Assembly: GCF_016587355.1 (NCBI RefSeq)
Contig: NZ_BNJF01000006.1
Span: forward strand, 186,001 to 250,000
DNA from: Ktedonospora formicarum
GTDB taxonomy: Bacteria > Chloroflexota > Ktedonobacteria > Ktedonobacterales > Ktedonobacteraceae
Length of the DNA stretch: 64,000 nt
Direction: 5' to 3'
Position numbers and translations under genes: made by a program. The notes under the pieces are model-generated. The model saw only the letters and a list, made by a program, of their open reading frames with translations, ran no database searches and was not told where the DNA came from. Numbering within the stretch: position 1 is the stretch's first letter; the number at the start of each line of letters is the position of its first letter. Positions 34,813 to 44,337 of the stretch are shown here, piece by piece.

Positions 34813-35799
34813 ATGAAGGTTCTAGTCACCGGAGGAGCCGGGTATATTGGATCACATACCGTACATGAGTTAGTCGAGCGTGGCTACGAAGTTGTAGTGC
34901 TCGATACATTAGAACTTGGGAATAAGCAGTCGATAGAGGATGTTCGGTTCTGGCAGGGCAGCATTACCGACGAGGGGCTCCTGGAGCAGCTATTCACGCA
35001 GGAGAAGCCAGAGGCTGTCATCCATTTTGCCGCGTATAAGGCTCCTGGCGAATCGATGCATGAGCCTGCGAAGTACTTTCGCACCAATGTAGGAGGTACA
35101 GTCTCTTTGCTTGATACAATGGCGCGCCACGGTACACGCTCTATTGTCTTCTCCTCAAGCTGTTCCATTTTTGGAACGCCAGAGCAATTGCCAGTGTCGG
35201 AGGACGCGGCCAAGAAGCCAGAGAGCGTGTATGGTGAAAGCAAGTTGATGGGCGAGACCCTGCTGAAGTGGTACGATGTGACGGCGGGTATTCACTATAG
35301 CGCGCTACGCTACTTCAACGCCTCGGGCGCTGCGCTGGACAATAGCAATGGCGAGGATTGGGACTACACGCACAATCTGATTCCTCTGGTGATGAAGGCT
35401 GCCGTCGGGCGCACAAATTCGGTTACCGTCTTTGGCACCGATTACCCGACTCCCGATGGGACTGCCATTAGAGACTATATTCATGTTATCGATCTGGCGG
35501 TCGCTCATGTCAAAGCCCTCGAGCAACTGACACAGGGCCATCCGAGCGCAGCCTACAATCTTGGTACGGGAACGGGCCACAGCGTTCAGGAAGTCATCAC
35601 AGAGGCCAAACGGATTAGCGGCGTTGATTTCAAGGTTGAATATGGAGCACGGCGGTCTGGCGATCCTGCGGCGGTCTGGGCCGATTGTAGCAAGGCCGAG
35701 CGCGAGCTCGGATGGAAGGCGCAGTACGGACTGGAGACGATTCTGGAGACTGCATGGCGCTGGCATAGCACGCATCCCAATGGCTTTCAGGAGGTATAA
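34813..35799 (+). CDS. galE: UDP-glucose 4-epimerase GalE
   Basis: 328 residues from MKVLVTGGAGYIGSHTVHEL; an in-frame ATG at 34801 leaves no room for the GAAAGG site. Extended SDR fold: NAD-binding GGAGYIG, FAAYKAPGES, catalytic Ser region FSSSCSIFG, and Tyr-Lys pair in SVYGESK. The C-terminal RSGDPAAVWADCSKAERELG is typical of GalE. It interconverts UDP-galactose and UDP-glucose in the Leloir pathway. First gene of a tight operon with galT 3 bp downstream. Confidence 0.95.
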   Translation: MKVLVTGGAGYIGSHTVHELVERGYEVVVLDTLELGNKQSIEDVRFWQGSITDEGLLEQLFTQEKPEAVIHFAAYKAPGESMHEPAKYFRTNVGGTVSLLDTMARHGTRSIVFSSSCSIFGTPEQLPVSEDAAKKPESVYGESKLMGETLLKWYDVTAGIHYSALRYFNASGAALDNSNGEDWDYTHNLIPLVMKAAVGRTNSVTVFGTDYPTPDGTAIRDYIHVIDLAVAHVKALEQLTQGHPSAAYNLGTGTGHSVQEVITEAKRISGVDFKVEYGARRSGDPAAVWADCSKAERELGWKAQYGLETILETAWRWHSTHPNGFQEV

Positions 35800-35802
35800 G
35801 AT

Positions 35803-36867
35803 ATGAATGCTGATCCCGAACGTGCCAGTGGCTTATGGGAGGAACGCTGGCATCCCTTGCGAGAAGAATGGGTGGTTATCGCGGCCCATCGTCAGAATCG
35901 CCCCTGGAGTGGAGCCGTCGTCTCTATCGACGAGGCTCCTAAGCCATCGTATGTAGCAGATTGTTATCTCTGTCCCGGTAACAAGCGTGTCGGTGGAGCC
36001 AGCAATCCCGACTACGAGAGCATCTATGTTTTTGACAACGATCACCCCTGCGTCGGACCGGAAGCACCAGAAGACGTGGTGCTTCCTCCTGGACCCTATA
36101 AAGCGCGTCGGGCCAATGGCCTGGCACGGGTAATCTCCTTTAGTCCAAATCACAGCCTAACAGTAGCCGAGATGTCGCACAAGACCATCAGCGAGATAGT
36201 GCGGGTCTGGCAGCGGCAAACGTTCGAGCTTGGCAAGCGGCCAGAAGTCAATCATGTGCTCTGCTTCGAGAACAAGGGCGAAGTTGTTGGGGTATCGAAT
36301 CCGCATCCACATGGGCAAATCTATGCCACCAACTTTGTATTCAAGACTATCGAACAAGAACTGACGGCCTCGCGCCGCTATCACCAAGAAACGGATCGTT
36401 ACCTGTTCGCCGATATTATCGCCGCCGAGCAAGCTGATGGGCGCAGAATTCTCTACGAAGATGAACATGTTATCGCCTTTGTGCCCTACTTCGCGCGCTA
36501 TGCCTATGAGATCTACCTGGCACCCAAGCGCTGTGTCTCGCACATCTATGCGTTACGCGACGACGAGGTGGAGGCGCTGGCACGCGGCCTGAAGAATGTC
36601 ACTGTGCGCTTTGACAACCTCTGGCAGATGTCGTTCCCCTATGTCATGGCGCTACATCAGGCTCCTACCGATGGGGGAGACTATAGTCCCTTCCACTTCT
36701 TCATTGCCTTCCATCCACCACTGCGGCGTCCCAGCGTATTGAAGTATCTCGCGGGTCCCGAAATTGGCGGTGGCAACTTCATCAGTGACACCTCTCCAGA
36801 GGCCAAAGCAGCTGAACTGCTGGCCGTCCCAACAATCCATTATCGCGAAAGGGAGGAAGAGCAATGA
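35803..36867 (+). CDS. galT: Galactose-1-phosphate uridylyltransferase GalT
   Basis: 354 residues. The active-site His-Pro-His is in VSNPHPHGQIYATNFVFKTI, the zinc Cys pair in DCYLCPGNKR, and the second zinc/His region in FIAFHPPLRRPSVLKYLAGP. It transfers UMP from UDP-glucose to galactose-1-phosphate. AGGAGG precedes the ATG. The stop overlaps the next start (ATGA, 36864-36867), showing translational coupling to the phosphatase-like gene. Confidence 0.95.
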   Translation: MNADPERASGLWEERWHPLREEWVVIAAHRQNRPWSGAVVSIDEAPKPSYVADCYLCPGNKRVGGASNPDYESIYVFDNDHPCVGPEAPEDVVLPPGPYKARRANGLARVISFSPNHSLTVAEMSHKTISEIVRVWQRQTFELGKRPEVNHVLCFENKGEVVGVSNPHPHGQIYATNFVFKTIEQELTASRRYHQETDRYLFADIIAAEQADGRRILYEDEHVIAFVPYFARYAYEIYLAPKRCVSHIYALRDDEVEALARGLKNVTVRFDNLWQMSFPYVMALHQAPTDGGDYSPFHFFIAFHPPLRRPSVLKYLAGPEIGGGNFISDTSPEAKAAELLAVPTIHYREREEEQ

Positions 36868-37919
36868 TCCAGGGCGCTAACGAACTGCTCGCGCGGATAC
36901 GCGCTATTCACGAGTCCATTCGAGATAGCGTGGTGGCAAGTTGCGAACAGCAGGCTATCGAACAGCTTTCCACCATCGTTGGGGAGCAGGCAGGAGATAC
37001 TATCTTCGCCCTTGATCACGTCTCGGAAGAGGTGCTGGTAGAGCACTTTACGGCCCTGGGGCGCGAGCGCTCATTCGTGCTCATCGCTGAAGGGCTGGAT
37101 GAAGACGGGATACGCACATTCCCGGCTGGTACTGATCCCGATGAAGCCGAACTGCGCATCATTATCGATCCAATCGACGGGACGCGCGGTGTCGTCTATC
37201 AGAAACGCGCGGCCTGGATTCTTACCGGGGTCGCACCCAATCAGGGCGCGCAAACCTCGCTCAAAGATATTGAAATTGCAGTCCAGACGGAGATCCCACT
37301 GATCAAACAGCACCTCAGCGATTGCTTCTGGTCCATTGCCGGGCAGGGGGTAGACGGCGAGCGAGTAAACTTCCGCACGGGCGAACGCCAGCCACTTAAG
37401 CCGCAGCCATCGCGTGCCAGTACAATTGCCTCTGGCTTTGGCGCGATCTCGCGCTTCTTTCCCGGTGGACGTGCCGAATTGGCCGCGATAGATGATACCG
37501 TCGTTGAGCGCATCCTGGGGCCAGTCAAGCCGGGTCAGGCACAGACGTTTGAGGACCAGTATCTATCAAGCGGGGGACAATTATATGAACTACTCATGGG
37601 ACACGACCGCTGGATAGCCGATTTGCGTCCATTGATCGATGCACAAGCGCGCAGGCACGGTAAGGCTTTCGGCCTCAATTGTCATCCCTATGATCTCTGT
37701 ACCGAGTTGATCGGACGCGAGGCAGGGCTTATCATAACGGATGAATATGGTAATCAGCAAGCGGCTCCCCTGGATGTCACATCAGGCATCTCTTGGGTTG
37801 GCTATGCTAACGAGCAGATTTATCAGCAGGTTGCCCCCATGCTGCGTGATGTCTTGCGCGAGCGAGGGTTGCTGGAGAATGCGACCAATCTGAATAAGGA
37901 TGCAGAAAGGACCTCATAG
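36864..37919 (+). CDS. Inositol-monophosphatase-superfamily protein in gal operon
   Basis: 351 residues. The metal-binding core motif DPIDGTRG is in LRIIIDPIDGTRGVVYQKRA, with an upstream acidic loop FVLIAEGLDEDG. The C-terminal motif is PYDLCTELIGREAGLIITDE (Asp at the usual WDxA position). Family members are Mg-dependent sugar or inositol phosphatases, and some IMPases hydrolyse galactose-1-phosphate. Sitting between galT and galK with coupled translation, it may relieve Gal-1-P accumulation or process another sugar phosphate. It is longer than classical IMPase (~270). Confidence 0.82.
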   Translation: MIQGANELLARIRAIHESIRDSVVASCEQQAIEQLSTIVGEQAGDTIFALDHVSEEVLVEHFTALGRERSFVLIAEGLDEDGIRTFPAGTDPDEAELRIIIDPIDGTRGVVYQKRAAWILTGVAPNQGAQTSLKDIEIAVQTEIPLIKQHLSDCFWSIAGQGVDGERVNFRTGERQPLKPQPSRASTIASGFGAISRFFPGGRAELAAIDDTVVERILGPVKPGQAQTFEDQYLSSGGQLYELLMGHDRWIADLRPLIDAQARRHGKAFGLNCHPYDLCTELIGREAGLIITDEYGNQQAAPLDVTSGISWVGYANEQIYQQVAPMLRDVLRERGLLENATNLNKDAERTS

Positions 37920-39377
37920 ATGTGGCGTTTTGAAGATTCCTCGCGGGAACTCCCTGACGCAGAACGTTTTCTCGTCGTGCTCAACAGCCAGGCCGACTTC
38001 TTTAATGAGCACGCTCCGCTCTGGGTGGGGCGCGCGCCTGGACGCCTGGACCTGATGGGCGGTATCGCCGACTACTCCGGTTCACTGGTCTTGGAACTCC
38101 CGCTGGGTGTGGCTACCTGGGCCGCCGTCCAGCCCTCGGACGAGCCTCTTATCACTCTGCTCAGTACCAATGTCGAGGAGGATACGAGCGACCCCTTGAT
38201 CACTCTCCCCCTCGACGCGTTCCAGACCAACCAGCATGCCCTGGATTACAGCGCCGCGCATACCCTGCTCACAGCGGAGCCTCGGCGCGCCTGGGCAGCT
38301 TATGTGGCTGGTGTGCTCATCATCCTACAACACGAGCGCGGTCTTGTGCTTAATAGAGGCCTGCGCATCTTCATCCACTCCGAGGTTCCTACGGGCAAGG
38401 GGGTTAGCTCATCGGCAGCCCTCGAAGTTGCCACGATGCAAGCCGTGGCCGCGTCATTCAAGCTGGCTCTGGCGGGACGTGAGCTGGCTCTGCTTTGTCA
38501 ACAGGTTGAGAACCTGATTGTCAATGCACCTTGCGGCGTCATGGACCAGATGACGGCAGCCTGTGGCGTGCAAGATACCCTACTGGCGCTGCTCTGCCAG
38601 CCAGCCGAGCTTCAAGGCAATATCGCGTTGCCTGAAGAAGTCGAGGTATGGGGAATCGATTCCGGTATTCGCCATGCCGTGACCGGCGCGGACTATGGCT
38701 CGGTGCGCATTGGCGCGTTTATGGGCTACCGCATCATCGCCGAACAGGCGGGCCTCTCCGCGCGGCCGCTTGGTAATGGACAGGTCAGCATAAGCGATCC
38801 GCAGTGGCAGGGCTACCTGGCGAATATCACACCCTCTATGTGGGAGAGTATCTATCGTGAGCGCGTTCCTGAGCGACTTGACGGGGCAACCTTCCTTGAA
38901 CGCTATGGTGGCTCGACCGATACGGTAACCCATATCGATCCGTGCCGTACCTACGCGCTGCGCCAGCCGACCGCTCATCCTATCTACGAGCATCACCGCG
39001 TCCAACTCTTCCGCGCTCTGCTGGCGCAGCGCCCCGTCAGCGAAGAGCAGCTTATCCTGCTGGGTGAGTTAATGTACCAGTCGCACGCCAGCTATAGCGC
39101 CTGTGGGCTTGGCTCAAGCGGGACAGATCGCCTCGTCGCGCTGGTACGTGAGGCTGGATCAGCTGCGCGCATCTATGGCGGCAAGATTACTGGCGGAGGT
39201 AGCGGTGGCACTGTCGCGGTTCTGGCACGGCGTGGAGACGACAAGCAGATCAAGGATATTGCCAGTCGCTACAGCCAGGAGATGGGTTTGAACGTCGAGA
39301 TCCTGCATGGATCATCGCCAGGAGCGGTGGCCTGGGGTCACCATCGCCTGCTAAACAACAAAACAGGAAACGGCTAG
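37920..39377 (+). CDS. galK: Galactokinase-like GHMP kinase
   Basis: 485 residues, starting directly after the previous stop behind AAAGGA. GHMP motif 1 with the sugar-recognition stretch is LWVGRAPGRLDLMGGIADYS. Motif 2 is PTGKGVSSSAALEVATMQAV. Motif 3 is IYGGKITGGGSGGTVAVLAR. It phosphorylates galactose at C1. The form GGIADYSGSLVLE and the extra ~100 residues recall plant-type arabinokinase/galactokinase domains more than the 380-residue bacterial GalK, so L-arabinose is an alternative substrate; the operon argues for galactose. Confidence 0.85.
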   Translation: MWRFEDSSRELPDAERFLVVLNSQADFFNEHAPLWVGRAPGRLDLMGGIADYSGSLVLELPLGVATWAAVQPSDEPLITLLSTNVEEDTSDPLITLPLDAFQTNQHALDYSAAHTLLTAEPRRAWAAYVAGVLIILQHERGLVLNRGLRIFIHSEVPTGKGVSSSAALEVATMQAVAASFKLALAGRELALLCQQVENLIVNAPCGVMDQMTAACGVQDTLLALLCQPAELQGNIALPEEVEVWGIDSGIRHAVTGADYGSVRIGAFMGYRIIAEQAGLSARPLGNGQVSISDPQWQGYLANITPSMWESIYRERVPERLDGATFLERYGGSTDTVTHIDPCRTYALRQPTAHPIYEHHRVQLFRALLAQRPVSEEQLILLGELMYQSHASYSACGLGSSGTDRLVALVREAGSAARIYGGKITGGGSGGTVAVLARRGDDKQIKDIASRYSQEMGLNVEILHGSSPGAVAWGHHRLLNNKTGNG

Positions 39378-39448
39378 CTCTTTGCCGGGGTTAAAACAAG
39401 TTTCTTGAAGAGTTGACAAATATCTCTTTCCGTTGACATCTGTTGCTC

Positions 39449-39477
39449 TTGCGTTCGTCCCTCGTTTCTGCTAGAAT
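39449..39477 (+). promoter_or_regulatory. Promoter inside solo element 3
   Basis: TTGCGT (39449-39454), 17-bp spacer, TAGAAT (39472-39477). Confidence 0.65.
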
Positions 39478-39484
39478 TGCTCCT

Positions 39485-39620
39485 CGTACGGTGAGTTACA
39501 CCGGAATTCACGCCTGTGGAGATCCTGTAAGACCCGGTATATCCAGGCTGGTTGTTCGTTGAAGCAGGAACCGAACGCGAAATATGGCTTGTCCATATTT
39601 GGGTAAGTTTCGGATAACGG
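39485..39620 (+). ncRNA. Putative solo omega-RNA 3 (guide starts at 39621)
   Basis: Scaffold as in elements 1 and 2. Hairpin AAATATGG-CTTGT-CCATATTT close to the end. The guide would be ATCGGGGACTCTCTC... from the flanking DNA. Confidence 0.6.
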
Positions 39621-39708
39621 ATCGGGGACTCTCTCAAATATAGGTTTTTTGGGCTTATCACAATTCTGTGTGGAAGCGTGTTGTAAAGCCATTGAATTTC
39701 GTTGAAGG

Positions 39709-39863
39709 TTACAAGAATCCGAGCGATGCATCCCTGCTCATGGATGGCAGGGATGCATCGCCGTTCTTTGAAAGGCTGAAGGGAGGGGCGGATCCTCGCA
39801 ACAACGGATGGTGGGGCACTTGACGAGAGGTCAGCATGCTACTATCCTATGGAGCATATGTTC
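39709..39863 (+). repeat. Second solo right-end-like repeat, with perfect 15-bp hairpin
   Basis: About 155 bp shared with 56697-56848 (inverted). It begins TTACAAGAATCCGAGCGA and contains the stem GCGATGCATCCCTGC / GCAGGGATGCATCGC (39723-39737 and 39747-39761, 9-base loop). It ends with GAGGGGCGGATCCTCGCA and CACTTGACGAGA. It is non-coding and resembles the 3' end of an IS605-type tnpB element left without its gene. Confidence 0.7.
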
Positions 39864-39933
39864 TAGACACAAAGCGCCCTGCACAGGAGAGATGGGATGA
39901 GGATCAGTTTGTTTCTGTATAGATGATTGCTCA

Positions 39934-40629
39934 TTAGAAAGCATGCAACTGGTCATATATTGTTCTTATTACCGTAATGGTTAAAGATGGCTTGGCTTGA
40001 TCTGAAGCCTTCTGCTGATTCACGTGGAGTGCTGCCAGTGACGGCACACACACACGAGCGGCTTGTAATTCCGATGGCTGGTGAGTGGACGCAACCGCGA
40101 TAGCAGTCGTATGAGCTTTGAGAGCGGCTTGAATTCCCGCTGGCGCATCCTCAAGCACAATACAACGCTGAGGTGGTACTCCTAACAGGCACGCAGCCTT
40201 CACATACCCTTCAGGATGAGGTTTGCCTTGAGTGACGTCCTCGGCGGTAATAAAGATCGATGGCAAAGGCAAGCCAACCGCACGTAAACGAGTAGTTGCA
40301 AGTGCGCGTGAGCCAGAGGTGACCACTGCCCATTGGGTAGGTGCTAAACCAGCCAAGAGACTCGCAGCCCCAGTGATGCTCATAAGCCCTTGTATATCTT
40401 CTATTTCAGCTTTTTCCATACGTCGAACCTCACCTTCAATGGCAAGGGTGGGTGCGACAGCACGCAGAGTATCGATAGTGCGTCTGCCATGGGCACGCGT
40501 GATAACTTCCTGCGCATCTAATCCATGTCGAATAGCCCATTGATACCACAACCTTTCTACGCAAGCTGTTGAATCCACAAGCACACCATCGAGATCGAAT
40601 AAAATGGCATCGCAGTGAAAGCGTTGCAT
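39934..40629 (-). CDS. HAD-superfamily sugar phosphatase/phosphomutase-like
   Basis: 231 residues. HAD motif I is AILFDLDGVLVDSTACVERL, motif II TSGSRALATTRL, motif III Lys in QGKPHPEGY, motif IV VLEDAPAGIQAALKAH. The four-helix cap between motifs I and II puts it with beta-phosphoglucomutase/sugar-phosphatase (subclass I) members. It is transcribed divergently from a DeoR-type gene that probably controls it, so a sugar phosphate substrate is likely. Confidence 0.9.
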   Translation of the reverse strand: MQRFHCDAILFDLDGVLVDSTACVERLWYQWAIRHGLDAQEVITRAHGRRTIDTLRAVAPTLAIEGEVRRMEKAEIEDIQGLMSITGAASLLAGLAPTQWAVVTSGSRALATTRLRAVGLPLPSIFITAEDVTQGKPHPEGYVKAACLLGVPPQRCIVLEDAPAGIQAALKAHTTAIAVASTHQPSELQAARVCVPSLAALHVNQQKASDQAKPSLTITVIRTIYDQLHAF

Positions 40630-40676
40630 GGTTGCCAGACCTTCTTTCCATGTATGCTATACTATACATATTCAAG

Positions 40677-40705
40677 ATAATATGTGCAATTTCGTGCAAT
40701 GTCAA
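40677..40705 (-). promoter_or_regulatory. Promoter of HAD gene with direct-repeat operator
   Basis: On the minus strand TTGACA (40705-40700), 17-bp spacer, TATTAT (40682-40677). The spacer contains TTGCACGAAATTGCAC, a repeated TTGCAC that resembles GCGCGAATTGTGCAT in the galE promoter. A DeoR-type repressor bound here would block the HAD gene and could also affect its own divergent gene. Confidence 0.65.
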
Positions 40706-40781
40706 GGAGTTTTGTGTGAATATCTAGCCATAATTCGGCAATAATAGAGAAAAGCATGGAAAAACGAGCAAAGGTGAGAGA

Positions 40782-41543
40782 ATGCTTACAGCGGAACGAA
40801 GGCAATATATTTTGCAGGTGCTCTCGCAAGAGGGAAAAGTAGTCGCTAAACGTGTGAGCGAAGAGCTTGGTATTTCGGAAGATACTATTCGACGTGATTT
40901 GCGTGAATTGGCAGCCGAGGGGGCACTTGAGCGTGTTCATGGTGGAGCACTCCCACGTCCACCAGTTTACGGGAGCTTCACGTTGCGTCAAACGCAAGCT
41001 CTAGCGAGAAAAGCGACTATCGCACGGGCCGCAATCCCCTTCGTGCGTAACGGGCACGTTCTGCTTCTGGATGGAGGTACAACTAATGTCCAGGTTGCCC
41101 AGCACCTTCCCCAAGACCTGCACGCGACGGTAGTGACCAACAATCCTCACGTTGCGGTAGCGTTAGAAGCGCATCACCCATATATTGACATCGTGCTCTT
41201 GGGAGGGAATATCCTCAAAGAAGCCATGGCTACACTTGGAACTGCCGCACTAGAAACCATTCGCATGATGCGTGTGGATATCTACTTTCTTGGGGTAGGC
41301 AGCTTACACCCCTCGGTGGGCATCAGCACCAATCATCTTGAAGAAGCGTACCTCAAGCGTGCCATGATCGCCAGCGCATCAGAGGTCATCGCCTTAACAG
41401 CACCAGAGAAATTGAATACGGCGTCTCCCTACATCGTAGGTCAGTTGAGTGAGCTTTCAGCAATCATTACAGAACAAAGCGTTCCAGATGACGTGCTAGA
41501 GCCATATCGTGCCTTAGATATTACCGTGATTAAAGCATCATAA
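40782..41543 (+). CDS. DeoR/GlpR-family transcriptional regulator
   Basis: 253 residues. The winged helix is VVAKRVSEELGISEDTIRRD followed by LRELAAEGALERVHGGALPR. The DeoRC sensor domain has VLLLDGGTTNVQVAQHLPQD and VVTNNPHVAVAL. AAAGGTGAG precedes the ATG. It is divergent from the HAD phosphatase with a shared ~150-bp regulatory region, so it is the likely regulator of that gene. The effector is probably a phosphorylated sugar. Confidence 0.92.
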   Translation: MLTAERRQYILQVLSQEGKVVAKRVSEELGISEDTIRRDLRELAAEGALERVHGGALPRPPVYGSFTLRQTQALARKATIARAAIPFVRNGHVLLLDGGTTNVQVAQHLPQDLHATVVTNNPHVAVALEAHHPYIDIVLLGGNILKEAMATLGTAALETIRMMRVDIYFLGVGSLHPSVGISTNHLEEAYLKRAMIASASEVIALTAPEKLNTASPYIVGQLSELSAIITEQSVPDDVLEPYRALDITVIKAS

Positions 41544-41983
41544 ACAAGAAGAGGTTGGTCACCTCTGCTCGCTCACGAAATTCGTATGCTTTTTGCTATG
41601 CTTGCTGGGCTTCAAATATTTTTCCAAACTTTTCAAGCTCATTTTCTTAGATCCGATGTTGCGTCCCGATAGATGAACGCGCTCGAATGGTGCATATTGA
41701 GCGAGCGAAGGGTGCTGTCATGCCGGCATGGTTGAGTGCAGGTAGTATCAATTTTCACGAATGTATGATATCGCGCCTGCGCCAGGTATTGCAGTAGGAT
41801 ATGTTTTACTCATATCTTTCACCTCTTGCACGACAGCGGTTGTCCTTAGCACGTGAGCTTACCGCTCGTGTTGAATGGCTTCGCAGTTGTGTGGTTCCTC
41901 TCGTGCAAGGACGGTTTATTCTCTTTCCTTGGGCTGGATCGCGTATCTATAAAACGCTTGCATTTCTTCTGGGGAGTAAAATG
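41544..41983. other. Intergenic stretch, nothing recognised
   Basis: About 440 bp between the DeoR gene and the convergent TPR fragment. Short frames only. Confidence 0.3.
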
Positions 41984-42500
41984 TCATTTTTCTGTCTGTC
42001 TCTGTTCCTGTGCAAGTTGCGTCGAGAGTCTCTGCGTCTCAATCGTTTTGGGATGAGCCTCTCCCAGAGCCTGTAAGCGAATGCCTAGAGCGCGTTGGGC
42101 AAGGGAGCGTGCTGTGTCCAGTTTGCCCTGCCTTTGAGAACAAATGGCTAGATCATGCAAGGTTTGCGCTGTTTCAGGATGGAGTGGACCCAGGTGTTGT
42201 TCTCGGATAGCGAGTGCTCGCTGGTAGAGCGGCTCCGCTTCCACTGACTTGCCCTGATCACGATAGAGGTTGGCAAGTCCAGCGAGAATTAAAGCCACTT
42301 CAGTGTGTTCAGAACCAAAACACTGTTCGTTAATTCGCAAGCCGTGTTGATAATGTCGTTGGGCCTCGTCATAGCGACCCTGCATGCGAAAAATTTCTGC
42401 GAGATTATAGAGTGTATAGGCGACAAGAGGATCGTCAGGACCAAGCGTTCGCTCCCAGATATGCAATGCGCGCAATAATAGTGGTTCTACTTTTTTGACA
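41984..42500 (-). pseudogene. TPR-repeat protein, N-terminus lost
   Basis: The minus strand encodes about 3.5 tetratricopeptide repeats of the 42-residue kinesin-light-chain type: TLGPDDPLVAYTLYNLAEIF, EHTEVALILAGLANLYRDQG and LHPETAQTLHDLAICSQRQG, each followed by YDEAQRHYQHGL-like helices. The coding similarity begins right at VSKKVEPLLLRAL, where the repeat/IS1182 boundary lies, so the N-terminal part (often NB-ARC or DNA-binding) has been removed. The C-terminal end is natural. Confidence 0.8.
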
Positions 42501-42515
42501 CTCCCCGGCATGAAT

Positions 42516-44337
42516 GACTCTGTTGGGAATTTTTGTTCAGACAACTCGTCAAGAAAGGGCAAAGGTGGTAAGGTAAGAAAAAAAGGATCATCTTCACACA
42601 AAGAAGGTGGAAGGTGAAATTCAGGAGCCTGTGTATGTCGATGCAACCCAGACCTCTTGATGAGGTTCCAGAAACAACCAGCCGAATTGCCCATCGATCT
42701 TTCCCCAAGGGAACCCTCGCGATGACCCTACGAGACGAATTAGGAAGCATCTTTACGGACGAGACCTTTGCTCACCTGTTTCCCAAGCGAGGACGACGAG
42801 CGGAAGCCCCTTGGCGTTTAGCAGTGGTCACGGTGTTACAAACCATTGAGCACCTGACGGATCGCCAAGCAGCTGAAGCGGTCCGGGCACGCATTGATTG
42901 GAAGTATGCTTTGAGCTTGCCTCTCGATGATGAAGGGTTCGATTTTTCCATTTTGAGTGATTTTCGTCAACGGCTCATCGATGCTCACGCCCAATCGCTT
43001 GTGCTCGAGCCCATCTTGACCATCAGCCGGGAACGTGGCTGGCTCAAAGCTGGAGGCAAGCAACGGACCGATTCAACTGCCGTGATTGCAGCTGTGCGGG
43101 CGCTCAATAGCCTCGAAAGTGTTGGCGAAAGCATGCGCGCTGCGCTCAATGATCTCGCACAGCTGCATCCCGAGTGGCTGGGCTCACATCTGGAGCCCAG
43201 TTGGTTCGATCGGTATGTCCACCGCTTTGAGATGACACGCTTTCCCAAGTCAGAGAGCAAGCAACAGGCGCTGCGTTGCCAAGTTGGAGAGGACGTCGCA
43301 CGACTCTTCGAGTGTCTCGACCACCCAGAAACGCCTTCTACTCTGGGGCAACTCCCTTCTGTAAGGCGGCTTCGGCAGATCTTCGAGCAACATTACGAGC
43401 GGGGGCGCTCAGGGGTACGATGGCGAGATGGACCTGCAGTCACCAATGAGAATCGGATCGTTTCGCCCTACGATGAACAAGCACGCTCGTCACGCAAACG
43501 AGAATTGATCTGGTTGGGGTACAAAGTGCATCTGACAGAGACCTGCGACCAAGATCCACACGCGCCTCATCTGATTCTCCAGGTTCATACCGTCCCAGCG
43601 ACTGTTCCTGACAGCCTGGCAGTGGAACCGATCCTGCAGGATCTGCGTGAACGCAAGATCGCTCCTGCGACCCTATTGGTAGACCAAGGCTACATGAGCG
43701 CTCCCTCTCTTGTCACGCAAGCCAAGCAAGGAACCCAGGTGATCGGCCCGCTGCGGGAATCAACCAGTTGGCAAGCCCAAGCAGGGAAGGGGTATGGGCT
43801 CTACGACTTTGAAGTGGATTGGCAGCACCAGCACGTCCGTTGTCCACAAGGGCACGTGAGCCAGCGATGGGGTCCTTTCCTTGACCGACACGGTACGGAC
43901 AAGATTGAGGTTCGCTTTCCTCCCAAGATCTGTCAGGCGTGTGTGGCACGAGAGCATTGCACCACGGGAGTCAAAGGGCGCATTCTCAAATTGCTGCCCC
44001 GAGAAGCATATGATGCGCTAGAGAAGCGCCGAAAGGAGCAATACACTCCTGCTTTCCAAGAAGAATATGCTAGACGCGCCGGGATCGAAGGAACCATTTC
44101 ACAAGCCATTCGTCGGACCAGGCTGCGACGGAGCCCCTATCGAGGGGAACGAAAGACGCATCTGCACCATGTGCAGATTGCGGCTGGGATCAATGTGGTA
44201 CGCATCATTGCGCATCTTCAGGCGCAAGCTCAAAGCAAACATGCTCGTTTTGAGCGCCGAGCCGCCCCTTTGCTCGTCTCAAGGAGATGGCTCGACAGGA
44301 ATGTTCAGATGTCTGAACAAAAATTCCCAACAGAGTC
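42516..44337 (+). mobile_element. IS1182-family element with 28-bp perfect terminal repeats
   Basis: The ends 42516-42543 and 44310-44337 are perfect inverted repeats of 28 bp (GACTCTGTTGGGAATTTTTG...). Flanks are CATGAATG on the left and CATAAATG on the right, a possible 8-bp target duplication with one mismatch. The element lies in the hairpin loop of the tnpB-right-end-like repeat whose halves are at 42498-42515 and 44338-44377. Confidence 0.9.

Larger units (their letters stand above)
39390..39620 (+). mobile_element. Solo omega-RNA element 3 (231 bp) behind galK
   Basis: Third 231-bp copy, starting 12 bp after the galK stop in the sequence GCCGGGG. Left end GTTAAAACAAGTTTCTTGAA, right end GTTTCGGATAACGG. 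It has no reading frame of its own. Confidence 0.88.
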
